From the NCBI GenBank assembly GCA_009741485.1, contig CM019219.1, forward strand, positions 31,204,243 through 31,268,242: DNA of 64,000 bases, read 5' to 3'. Position numbers and translations under genes: made by a program. Of the stretch, positions 1 to 12,500 are shown piece by piece (within the stretch, counting starts at the first letter, position 1; each line of letters opens with the position of its first letter). Below the pieces are notes generated by a model. The model did not search any database and was not told the origin of the DNA. It saw nothing but the letters and a program-made list of their open reading frames with translations. The DNA is from Malurus cyaneus samueli. Its lineage: Eukaryota > Chordata > Aves > Passeriformes > Maluridae.

Positions 1-392
1 TGAACTGGCTTGTGCTGAGTTCATTGCTGGTAGCAGCTGCTGCCGCGTTGATGGCTGTGGAAATCTCCCAAAAAAACACTGTACGAATGAGTGTTGCAGG
101 TCCTGGGTCCCAAGTTACACCCTGCTCGAATGAGCTTTGGGACTGCTGTTCAGCAGCTCTGATGGAAAAGCAGGCAGGAAGCTGTGCTGGGACTGCACCT
201 CACCTGCCAGGCTAAGCTTCTTTCCTCACAAAGCTGGGAAATTCTCAGTTTCGAGTCATTACCAACCTGACCAGAGATAAAAAGATTGATGCCAGTAACT
301 TAATACCTGTTTTCTGTTGTATTTATCTCTGTGGTGGAGCAGAGTATGCATGGATGCGGTGAGACACTTATATGTGATGGATTGATTTGTAG

Positions 393-529
393 GATCATGG
401 AGTCAGCAGCAGCCTGTTCCAGAACCCTGCAAAGCTTCACCTGACTCTTGGGACACTGGTGCTCCTGAACGAACAAGAGATCCAGAAAGCGTGTGACCTC
501 CTCCAGCAATGCAAAGAGGACTTTGTGGA
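393..529 (+). CDS. ASCC1: ASCC1 coding exon with first HxT motif
   Basis: The acceptor TTGTAG ends at 392 and the donor GTAAGT starts at 530. The frame opens on a complete GAT codon and leaves 2 bases. It reads DHGVSSSLFQNPAKLHLTLG, then LVLLNEQEIQKACDLLQQC. HLTLG is the first catalytic HxT motif of the 2H phosphoesterase fold. This is the leftmost ASCC1 exon in the window. Confidence 0.93.
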
Positions 530-3500
530 GTAAGTGGTGGCAAAAAGGGATGTTGTAACCAAGGCCTTGAGTGAGGGAGAGTAGTAAAGGGAAAAGCAGC
601 TCAGTAGTCTCCCTCAACTCTGGAAACTGAGGAAAAGGCTGAAGTGTTTCAAATGGCACAGTAGAAATCGCTAAGCAGCCACAGAGAGTCTTACAGTGTC
701 TATAGCTCAGCTCAAGCCCTCAGCATTCCCTGAAAACCTGCTGTGCTCACTTCTCTTCCTCACGTGTGTTCTCATTCTATGTCCCATGAGCAGTTTTTGC
801 CGCTGTCCCCTGCCTGCTGCAGTGGGAGGGCTAAGCTCCCTTACCTTTGCACACTGCCTGCAGTGGACTCTGGCTCTGGAACTTCCCTTCTGCCTCAGAG
901 CAGATGCTGAGGTGTCCTTGACACTCATTTCTGGATGAAGAGAGCTGTGTGCAGGGAAGCCAGCAGGAGCCTTGTGAATAATCAGCCTGAAACGTGCTGC
1001 TCTGGGAGCACGGCTTCCAAGCTGCCTGTTAACACTGAGCTGCAGATGTTGGGGCTTTAGCTGCAAATGTGGTCCAGTGACACCATAATTAGCTTATCTC
1101 TGTTCAGCTTAGACATTGAGGATGGCCTGAGGGAGTGGTTTATTTATTTATTTATTTCTGCAAAGCCTTTGCATACAAAGCACGGATCCTTTGCATTCAT
1201 TTATTTGCTGCATCGGTGCATGAAGAATTGGCCATGCTGTGCCAGCTAAAATCTGTGGGAATTAATGCATGGCCAGAATTCATACCTCTGCTTTTAAAAG
1301 GATGGCTCCAGTTCAGCTGTTGAACAGAAATGCAAGTGTGTTTCCAGGGGGAGGCTCTGACTGCAATATTTGAAAAGTGCCAGCTTCCTCATAAGTGGAT
1401 TGAGCTGAGGCTGAGAAAATCATTGCTCCCTATTTCCTTTAGGGAAGGGGGAATCAACACTTGGAGGTAACTTTTAGGTTATTTCCCCTGCCACACCCAA
1501 ATAAATATACTTGGAAAATTAATTTAGGCTCCCTTCCACCCACATAAACCTTCATTAAACTTTATTTCCTTTTCTAAAGTGTAGGCAGTGGCCTGTGATG
1601 GTCGCTGTGACCTTTTTGACCCTTTTTTAGAATACATGACCTTTAGTGCTGTTAGTGTGATGTCCACAATAGTACATTTGTGCTGTTTTCCTTCCAGTAA
1701 CTATAGTGGGAACGGAAATCATGCTCTGCTGATTTCACTTGGGAATCTTTGCTGAGAACCTCAAAAGCTGAACAGAAGTGAGCAAGGTCAGAGCAAAGTC
1801 ACACTCACCTTGTTAACTCATATTTGTTACATCTGCACACCCATACACTCTCTGTTCTTTCCAGAAGGCCTCGGTGTTAAACGAGGCATCACTTGCCGGG
1901 AGTGCTTGCTGCAGCACTGGGATGCTCTGCTGGGAAAGGCAAGGAGGCGGCGTGTTGGGAAGCAGATACACTCCACAGAGTGTTTGCAGGTGTGGGAGTG
2001 CATATTATATCCTGCACCAAGAACTGGAGCTGATTTTAACCAGCTCTGTTTACTGGTGGATGTTGCATCCCGAGCTGTGTTCTGTATCGAGTACCTTTCC
2101 CAGTGAAAATCAGAGACCTGGAGACTTCATGGTTGCTCTTTTCACAGGGAGGCAAGAGCCTCTCTGGAGTGAGAACTTGTACCATTTGCCTCTGCTGGGT
2201 TTTCTGACATGTGGATGGAGATCTCCATGCTGAGGTGGCCTGTGAGCACTGGCAAGTTGCAGTTAATGTGTGTCTGAAACACTGAATATATGAATTTAAG
2301 TTATTTTACTACTTGGGGGGTTAAGGTAATAGTGGCTGTAGTGTTTTGAGCTTTAGGAATTAGGGATATTTTTTGAGTTTTGGTTTCTTTAGTGCAAACA
2401 AGCTGAAAAATAGGGGAAAGGAAAGAACTCATCAGTGTGGTTCACTGCCCTATATGTTCTGTATGACATTTACGTCCCACTTAACCTCAAATTTGTCTAG
2501 CTACAGCAAAGTAAGTATCTGATATTTCTTTAGTAAACCCAAATACTTGGTGAGCACTATGTGTTGCATTTCAAGAGTGGGTGTGATGTTTTGTTTTTTA
2601 ACATGAGGGATTTCTTGGGTTTTAGCCAAATTACTGGAGGCCAGCCCCTGACTGTGGAGGTAGCAGGAATAGAGTACATGAATGATGACCCTGCCATGAC
2701 GGATGTCCTTTATGCCAAAGTCCACATGAAGGATGGCTCAAACAGGTGAGTTCCCCTTGCTGCTATCTTTCATTCCTCCACAGAGTGCCGGGGAAACCCT
2801 CTGGAGCTGATGGGTTCTGCTGGCAGTCCTCAGGCCAGCAGTCAGGAAGATGAAATCATCCTTGCTTCCTAAACCGGTTAAGGCAGTGATGTGTTTGCTC
2901 TTTAAATCAGTCACTGGTGTTGCAGCTGAAAGATGTCATTTGCTCCTGCAGCAGTCTGTCAGGGTGAATAATGGAGTCACGGCTCGCACGGAGATCAGAT
3001 GGTCAAGGAGATACTCCTGAGATGACTTAGAAGGCAGGATGATTTGGCCTCTACTGTCTAGTTCCCAACCTGCAATCCAGATTAATCTGGACAGCCTGGT
3101 GTATTCTGCAGCACTTAATTATTCTTAAAACCCTGTTAGCCTAGAAGGTCCTCAGAAGAGCATGACCTGATTACAGAGTTGGTTTGTGTGTCTGTAGCAG
3201 CCTGGAATAGGCGCTGGGTGTGAAATGTCTTTTGGAGCTGCTACTGTGAAATCTTGATGCCTGAGTGGTGTCAGCTCGAGTGTTTGTGCTGTTCACCTCC
3301 ATGGCCGATGGCTTTAGCTCTACAGAAAGCACTGCCCAGGATGTGGCAGTGTCTGGACAACCTTCCTCTGTCTCATTTTTGATGAGTTCATCACCAGTGG
3401 CAACACAATCCTTTCTCTTGGTGCTTTCTAAAAGACTGAGGAAACACAGTTAGGGCTTGGAACACTCTGGTCTAGTGGAAGGTGTCTCTGCCCATGGCAG

Positions 3501-6500
3501 GGTTCGGAACCAGATGATCTTTAACACCTCTTCTAACCCAAACCATTGCACATTCTTTGATTAACGTAAGAGCTTTTGTACTCTGTGCTGCTGGTTGCCA
3601 GAAATAGAGAAGGAGAGTAGCCAAAAGAGCTCTACCTCCTGTCTCTGAGTCTCAGCCTTCTCTTTTCCTGACAGCACTGCCCTTTTGTTGTCTGTTCCTA
3701 TTGCTAGAGGACAGCAGGAGCTAGCAGAGGAGCATGGAGCAGTGCAGCTGGAGGAGGGAGGCTGTGAGCAGGGACTGGCTCAGGGAAGAAGGGATATGTT
3801 CTGGCACATCCTTTTCCTGAGGGCTGAGGAGACTGGGCGAGGGGCCCTGCTTATAACCACACTTCAGAGGCTATGTTGAAGTAAGAGATCGGAAATGGGA
3901 TAAGGAAATGAGCGGGAAAATGAAAAATGTAAGAACTGCTTGGAGGCAGTGAGAATTGAAATATTTTCCTTTTCTTGGCTCTTCCACTTTGAAGTCTGTC
4001 CTACCCCTGAAAGAGGTGAGATAAAAACAAATGGGGCAGGTGGAGAGCCAGGGCAAGGCAGAGATCAGCCGGGAGACAGAGCAGGAGGAGAAAGAGGGCA
4101 GAAGCACTTAGAAAGATGAGCTGGAGACAGACATTGGATGACCCAAATGCCCTTCAGTGGGTTTGTTGTAGAGTGCATCTAAAATATCAGCTCTTTGAGC
4201 TGAGGTCTGGGTCTCTTCTCCTGAGTCACAGAGTTCTGGCTCTCTCTGAGATGCAGTGCTTGCCAGCCTGGTTGCATCTGAAAGTCAGTCTGCAGCCTGA
4301 GGAGCTGGGAGAGGAATCCTGTAGAGTGTGAGCAGGGCCTAAATTGACAGTGATGTCCGCCTGCCTCTGGGGACAGCTGGAATTTTTGGTACTTGTTCTG
4401 TGCTCTGTTCAGATGCCAGCTGTATCACTTGTTCTGAGACCCCACTTATGCATAATGCTGGAGAAATGTGCATCGGGGGTGGCAGAGAGAGCTGCTTTGG
4501 GCAAAGGAGAGAAGTGAGGGCTTCAAACACCCCGGGGAAAGGATTGATGTCTCCACTGTCCTTCACAAAGATCTGTTAGCTGAGGTTTTGACCAAACCCA
4601 GACCTTGTGCTTTGCATGGCACCTGGAGATTGCCAGGTTTCTATTCCTCAACACCTTTTGCGTAGCAGCAGGGTCAGAGAGGGCCAAGTGGTTTGAAGGT
4701 TCAATCTTTGGCCCAGACTGGGCAAATTAATTCACAGAATCATAGAATAGGCTGAGTTGAAAGGGACCCATCAGGTTCATTGAGTCCAACTCGTGGCCCT
4801 GCCCAGGATACCCCAACAACACCACTGTGTCCCTGAGAGTGTTGAAATGCTCCTGGAGCTCTGGCAGCCTTGAGGCCATGACCACTCCCTGGGGAGCTGG
4901 GTTGCAGTGCCCAGCCATCCTCTGGGTGAAGCACCTTCTTGTGATATCACTCATCTGGCACTTCTCCCTTTACATAGTTTCTTAGCTATTAGCAAGTATC
5001 CAGAAAAATATCTAGCTTTGCAGAGTGGGGAAAAAAGGTGTTTTTGGGTTGATGGAAAGGAGCTTTTGCTTCCTTTGAGATTCCAGGAGGCACTGTGTTG
5101 GACTAGCAGTGATTATAAAAAGGGGACAAATGGTGATCTCTCCAGAAAATCCTGCTTTGTTTTCTGGCCTGTGACACACATCATTGCTGAACAGCTCCTT
5201 GAACTTCTTGCCTGCTGAAACCTGCTGTGCCTTGCTCAGGGAAATGGGAAAGAGCTGCAAGGCCAATACTAGAGGAGAGTAGCAGGCGTGTGGCTTCCTG
5301 TGCTGGATCAGACTGCTGCAGCCTGTGCTGGAGAGAGGTGTGTGCCTTCCTGTCTCATGCAAGATGTCCTGTCAGCTCTGTGTAGTTCCTGGCATGGCTG
5401 AGGGGTGGAGTTCCTTCCTGATCTTTGGATGATCTTGATCAGCTTAAGCTGTAAAGCAAGAGATTTGATTTATCCTGACTTAGCTTGCATAACTGCAGAC
5501 AGAATTAGGGGTTGGCAAGCCCTTCTGCACATATAATGGTGCTGACTGAAAGAGGGATCATGCTCTGATGCCTCCCACATGGCAAATAATTTCCATTATA
5601 ATTCATTCTAATTTGTTTTATTTCCTTGATTAACTTTATAACATAATAAAGCACCATTTTCACTTGAGCTATTCTCTGTTAATTTGTTTTAGTATTGTCT
5701 GTAATGATATTCATTTAATCTTTGTCATTGCTAATTTTAAAAATCACTGAAGTAAAGCCAGAAAATGGTAAAAAGCCGTGACAATTGGTAGTCTGAGAGT
5801 CTTGAAATGGTCACATTGGGGCTGGCAGCCTGTGAGGGGCAGTCCAAAGCCAGCAGCAGGGTCAGAGCTGGCATCCAGAGCATGGCAGTCCTGGGCTCTG
5901 GGGACCAGCCACCCTGTGCCACAGCTGAGACACCAGTGAGGTGGCACTTCGTGGAGCAGAAAGCTGGCTAACCCCTGGGACGTGCTGGGAGAAGCTCAGA
6001 TTCTTCTGCATGGATTTAATACCCTCTGGCTTTGTTTTGGAGATGGGAAGCTCTTGTTCTGGCACATCCTTGCTGCTTTTGGTAAGAATCAAGCACTGCA
6101 GAAATTTTTGGGAGACAGCAGCAGCCTGGAAGTTCCTTCAGCTCCTTAGACATGAGTGCATTGCTCTGATCCCTGCTCCTGCTGCCTGTCCTAGGATGGG
6201 TCTGCCCTCAGATCCTGGCAGCCACAGCTATTTTCATCCCTGACCGAGGCCACACAGAACAATGGGAATAAGTCCTTGGATTTTACTTGCTCAGTAGCTC
6301 CAAAGCTGGAGTGTTCACGGGGATGTGCTGACTGGGTTTGTGCCCCCTGTCTCCACTCCCAGGGACTGGGGTGCTTATCTGGGACAGAGAGGATCCAGGC
6401 TCCAGCCGTCCCTGAGCAGAAGCTCTGGGAGTCAAGGTGCCTAAGCCCCTGCGGGTGTGCAGATTTTAGCATTTGCAAGGAGAGTCACATTGTGTTTCCT

Positions 6501-9500
6501 GGCAGTAGAAAGATGCATCCTTCAGCTCCCAGTAACATCTGTCACTGTGAACGAGCTCTCTGCTGTGCTAAATCTGCCCTTCCTCATGGAATATTTGCAG
6601 CAGAAGCGATCACAGAGAAAGCTTTGTGCAGCAGTCAGAACTTTTTGCATTAGAGCTGAATCCTGATGGCTCTGCTTGCTTTCCATCAGGGACTAGCTCC
6701 CTTTCCTATGTGCGTGCAGAGACTTCATTTCACACTTGCTGCCCTCCTGGCTAAAAAGCCACAAGCTGGTGATGCACAGGCTTCTTGTTTTACATTGCCC
6801 TTTTCTTTCTCTTTCTGCCTTCCCAGACTGCAGATGGTCGCTGATCAGCTGGTGGAGCGGTTTGTGGCCTCTGGCCTGATGCTTAAAGAATGGGATAGGG
6901 TGAAGCTGCATGCCACAGTCATGAACACTCTCTTCAGGAAAGATCCCAGTATGTACAGATCGTTCATCCTTGCTGATAAATGCATTTAAAGTAATTCCAC
7001 TGCTCAGCAAATGCTTTTGTTGTTTGATTTTTCAATGCGGTTTTTCTTACTCTCAGGAATACCTACAGGGCTGGGGGAAGATGTCTGCAGATAAAACCCA
7101 GAAGAAAGTAAAAAAGCAATTAACAGAGTCATAGATTCAAAACCTTGTCCCAATAGCACTTATAGTATCTGGTCTAGGGAAAAATATGTTCAAGTAGAAT
7201 CATAGAATATCCAGATTTGGAAGGGACCCACAAGGATCATTGAGTCCAACTCCTGGCCCTGCACAGACACCCGAAAAATCCCACCCTGTGCCTGAGAGTG
7301 TTGTCCAAATGCTTCTGGAGCTCTGGCAGCCTTGGGGCCATGACCAGTGCCTTGGAGAGCCTGTTGCAGTGCACGACCACCCTCTGATGGAAGAACCTTT
7401 ATCCAATATCCAACCTCCCCTGGCACAGCTCCAGCCATTCCCTTGGGTCCTGTCCCTAGTCACAGAGAGCAGAGATCAGAGCTGTCTCTGCACTGCCCCT
7501 CATGAGGAAGCTGCAGACCCTGATGAGGTCTCTGCTCTGTCTCCTTCAGCAAGCTCCTGAGTAGAGCAAGTGACCTCAGTTGCTCCTCATGGAGGGACAT
7601 CTTGGATTCCCTGGCCCCAGTTTTAAATTGAAACTGGTAACAACTCCATGTGTTGTACTGACCTTTATGCAAGATGAAAACATAATCCTCTTTGGTCAAT
7701 TTAAAGATTGCCCATTGCTTTAGGAAAGTTGTCTTTCTCCTTTCCAGTGTCTCCCCATTGTCTTTCTCCTTAAATCAGATGCAGACAGCTGCGAGGCTGA
7801 ATGTGAGCTATTCTTGAGTGCATGGCGTCTGCTGTCTGCCAAAAGATTGTCTGCTCTGGCTGTCTGTAGCATCATTCTGATCACATTACTTTATAAAGCA
7901 GCCCTAAAAGCATTGTGTTTGGGGAGGGGCAGCATGTCACAGCCTGCTTCTCCATGTGCAAACGTGTGTGCTCTGGCACTGTGGCCCCTGTGCACTGCAA
8001 TAGGTTGTGTCAAGAATTCTTTAACTGTTGCCTCTCTGAATCTCTACGTGGACAGTGATAACAGCAGGGATTTGTGTCATGATTTTCTGGGCAGGTTTTG
8101 GGTCTGACTGCTGCTGAAGTCAAACAAGCACACTCAGGATGTAGAAACCCTGTAAAGATGGGGTTCAGCTCTAAAAACTGGGCCCTGAAAATGTGAGCCC
8201 AGAGTGCTGATGTGGCTCTCTGTGAGGGGAGGCACATGGGCAGCTAGTCTGGCACCCTGAGTCTGCATTCTGCACAACCCCATGAGGCATGCGAGGCATT
8301 CAGACACAATGGGGAGAGCATTCCGCCAGCATTCCGCAGGCAGCAATAGAAGTCGCTTTGTATTCCATACAGGATTTGAATAGCAAGCTGGATGTGAGGG
8401 GGACTTCATAGTTAATGATGGAGATGAAAAAGAAATACTGAATATATTCACCGAGTGAGGCAGAGGTCCTGTGGAAAGAGCAGATCATGTACTTGGGGAT
8501 TATATAAAAACTCAAACATGCTCTGGGGAAATGGATCTCAGATGTAGGTTTTTGGCAGTTGCTGTAGGCCTAGTTTGCTATTCTGAATGTCTCTGTGTGT
8601 GTGTGGCTGCCTGCCCACCCTGCAGGAGCATCCACAGCACACGGATGGTGCATGCAGCAGAGGTTTGTGTCAATGCCATCTGCATCCCGCCTGGCATTGT
8701 GCTGGCATGCTCAGCCTGGAATTTGGTACTGTTCCAGGCCATGCAAGAGCTGTCTCTCACCCTGACATGGCAGGATGTGGATCACAACCAGGCAGAGAGA
8801 AGCAGGTGTGTTGCACTGAGCCATGAGCTGTGCAGTCACCCCAGCAGAAGCTATGGTTTAGGGTCATTCCTCCAGGTAACAGGTGATCCCAACAGAGGCA
8901 CTAATTCCAGCCTTCTCCCCTTAAAATCCAAGTGCAAGTGAGGTTTTTTTGCACTAAGAACTGGGCCAAAGATGGTTTATTAGCTGACAGCTGACTTTGG
9001 GGAGGGAGAGAGTGGGGGGTGAAGTACAGCACACAGAGTTCTCCCATCTGAAGCTCATTCTGGTGGTTCCTTTTCTCTCTACAGCTGAAGAGCGAAGCAA
9101 CACAATGACTGGTAAATCATCTTTCAAGGAGCGGGAGTCGTTTAATGGCCGAAATATCCTCAAGGTCAGTATGAAACAATTAGGGAAATGGAGCCAGCTA
9201 TGGATATTGTATAGCCAAAAGAGGTCAAAACACCTCTTCAAGACTGCTTTTGTCTTAGGCTTATGGGATCTCCTGGTGGGGGGATGGGGGGAAATCTGTT
9301 TAGAAAATAAACAATCCAGATCACTCGTAATTGGGAGCATTACACTGTTTAACAGGAGCATTCCTAAAGCTGCTGAGGCTCAGAGCAGGAATATGTAGCA
9401 CGAATGCTAAGTGGGTGTTCGTGTTGTCATTTACTTCGCTCCTGTTTTACCCTGGAGACTCAGGCTGGTGTTGATTCTCAGCCCACCAGAAAGGAGCACT

Positions 9501-12500
9501 TTGTTGCTCTTGTTCTACTCATATATATTTATGAAACTAAACCCGACTCTCATTTCACTTACCCTTTTCTTCTTGTTTTTAATCTCTGCTGTTGATCTGC
9601 TCCAGAAAAACAGCAGATAGTGGTGGGGAGTCCCACCAGGATCTGAGGGCTTGGGCTGTGATCAGAAAGTAGAAAACACAATCCCCCCAGACTGTGGAGG
9701 TTGGGTAAGGCTCAAAGGGGAGCATCCTGCAGCCTCCCAGGCTTTGCCAGCCAGGGTTGGGACTGCAGGCAGCCTCTGCTGCTCATCCAGATGGCTGTGG
9801 CAGACTGAGGCTGTGGTGCTTGACCCCTGCAAGTGTCCAGAGAGAAAAGAGATGCACAGAGGAGCAGAAATGGAAAACAACACCAGCTTGTAAGCAAATT
9901 TGCAATCCTTTTTTTTGTGAGAAGATTTGTTGCAGGCAGCTCTGATAAGAGGGAGTGAGGACAATACATGGATACATTTGGGAACGGTAAGAAGATATTC
10001 TGGCAACAAAGAGACATGAGAGAGGATGCAGCCTGGGTGGGAGCTGGACAACCCAGAAGGACTTTAGAGCCATCCCAGAGGAGGTGGAGAGTGCTCTTTA
10101 TTTGTATTTACAATTTTAATAATGTATCGGGCACTGGATGCAGGGGGATGTGAAGGCAGGGAGTGGAACTGATTGATCTTGTGCAGAGGACAAACAAAGG
10201 GACAAAATTAGGTTAAGCTCTCATTGTCCTCAAACGGTCTGTGCCAGCGCGGTGTCATGACTCAGCGTCACCACATGTTGAGTGTGCGGTGTGAGACTGC
10301 AGTAGTGCAAGCTGGAGCAGGGAAGCCACAGCCGTGGTCCCTTTCTTCACGTGATTTGCAATTTTGGAGAGCTCCCAGTGTTGGGAAACCTGGCTTTGGA
10401 AAGGGAAGGTGTGTGTCAGGAGCCCTCAGTGCCTGCAGGACTCTGCTTTCTCAGCATTCGCCTTCACTGCTTCCTCTTGCTTCTGTTAAATTTGTCCTCA
10501 GGCTTTAGAGACTCATAAAATCAAACTGTGGATCGTCCTCAGTGCTCTCATCCCAAACCATTTGTGATTGGGAAGCAATTAACGGTGCTCCCTCTGCTGG
10601 TCGCACCATTTGTGGGGTCTGAGGATCTGGGGAAGGGTCTCGTGGTGCTTAGAAATGCAATTGCTCTCCTTCCAAGGCTACTTCTTATTCTTAATGCTTT
10701 TGGACATATGAGCCTGGTGCATTTTTAAAGCTCCTAATTGATTTTGTACTGACATAGCTGAAAGAGCTGCTGGCTGTTTAGACTGCTGGTAATTACTTCA
10801 AAGCATGTCTTGCCACAAGAAATGTCATCCTTCTCTCCCACCTCCACTACATTTCCTAACGTGCCCACTTCGTATTTCCCTTTGCTCTCCCACGTGCCTG
10901 CAGCAGATCGCCCGTTGGCATTAATTAATTACATGAGTCATAAATAGCTCCAGGCTTCTTACCGGAGGAGCCCAGCCTCAGTGAGCCACTGATGCATTCC
11001 AGCATGACCTTGCAGGGATGCGCCAGTTCCCTCCCAGCCTGCTTTTATATCCATTATTTATCTTGTGCTGGGGAGGCTGCCCTCTCACAAAGTGTCTTCA
11101 TTAACTTTTGCACCTGAATCCAAACGATGGACTGTTAATGAGGCAGGCTGGTGGGAGGGAGAGCCATGTGCCCCGCGTGTGATTCCAGGCGGTGGGACTC
11201 TGCGGTAGCTGCGTGGAGTGGCTGTGTTCCCACTTGGAACGCTAACAAAACATGGCTGCTGGTAGGAGGGTAGGTGGGAACACTCAGGTTTCATCACTCT
11301 CGTTCCCGTTGTGCAGTTCTGTAGGGCTGAAGGCTGAGGGCAGGGCCAGAGCCTTTGGAGCATGATGGAAGTGCCGTGGCTCTGCTGTTCCATGCTGAGG
11401 CTCTCCGTGGCCGGAGCTGGGGGTGTGTGTGTGTGCAGATGCGCTGGCAGCACATGTTTGCTGATAACGTGCCTGCGTTGCCCCAGGCTCCAGCTGGTAT
11501 TTTGCTTTCAGCTGAACTAATGGGAATTTTATTTAATAATCCTTTGTTCTACCCGTTCCGCAGAGTTAAACATACACTCCTATTTGTGCTAATAAATGGT
11601 TGTGCAGGCCGGTACCTTCCCACACTGCTCAGAAAATAGATCCTGTAGGATGAGTTGTGCTCGGGAGTTTAAATTACTTCTGTCTTGAAGAATATCCCTG
11701 AAAAAGGCTTCCTGGTATAGGTGGAGCTGAGAGCCCGAGGGACCGTGTGACCCAACAGATTTGTGTCTGACAGAGCTTTGGCTTAGCGCCTCTCTAGTCC
11801 AGGCCCAAAAAGCTGGGGATGCTTCATGGACCACTTCATACGGAGCCATACATATTCCTTTGAGACTGGCTTTGAGCATCCCAGGCACGTACTGAAATCG
11901 GGCTCGGATCGGGAGCAAAGCGTCTCATCTCTTGGAGCGCAGAGGGAGGAAGAAGCAATTCCTGGCTGAAAGACCCCAGCAGCTCGGGGAGATGCCAGGT
12001 TGGCAGCTCCCTGCCCTGCCTCCTGCCGTGTCCTGGCAGTGGCCGCATGCCCTGCGCCGCAGCTGGCATGGCGCTGGCACAGAGGCAGCCAGGGCAGCTG
12101 CCGGCATCTCCGGAGACGAGGCTGCGCTGCCTCCGGGCTTTTATTTATTTTGTTTAATGAAAAAAAAAGCCAACTAAGGCTGCAGTGAATAAATAAGAAT
12201 GAAAAGAAATGCAAAGGGGCTGCCTGGCCAAAAATTTCTTTTGCACATTTAAGGGAAAGGAAGAAAACCACCTGGACTTTCGCTGGGTCAAAATGGAATG
12301 AGTTTTTGCTTGAGGTCTGAGAAGTAAAAGAATGGCCTTTGCCGCGTTCAAACAAGAGGGCAGCAAACTTTGAGTGCAGAAAAGGCTGAGCCCTGCTGCT
12401 TAGCACAGATCTGTGCATTAACAGCTTACAAGATTAAATATTGAGGGAACAGCTACTGAGGTACAGCAGCAGAAAGCTGCACATCTTATGTCTTAGGGCA

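Larger units (their letters stand above)
2746..6826 (+). other. ASCC1: ASCC1 intron with two CR1 fragments
   Basis: A 4.1 kb intron. It contains CR1 fragments at about 3447-3550 and 4733-4950, listed separately. No other supportable gene was seen on either strand. Confidence 0.7.

Noticed and set aside
12..215. A small + strand frame at the left edge as an ASCC1 exon
   Set aside because: No fit to ASCC1 protein and no splice-site support; it is intron.
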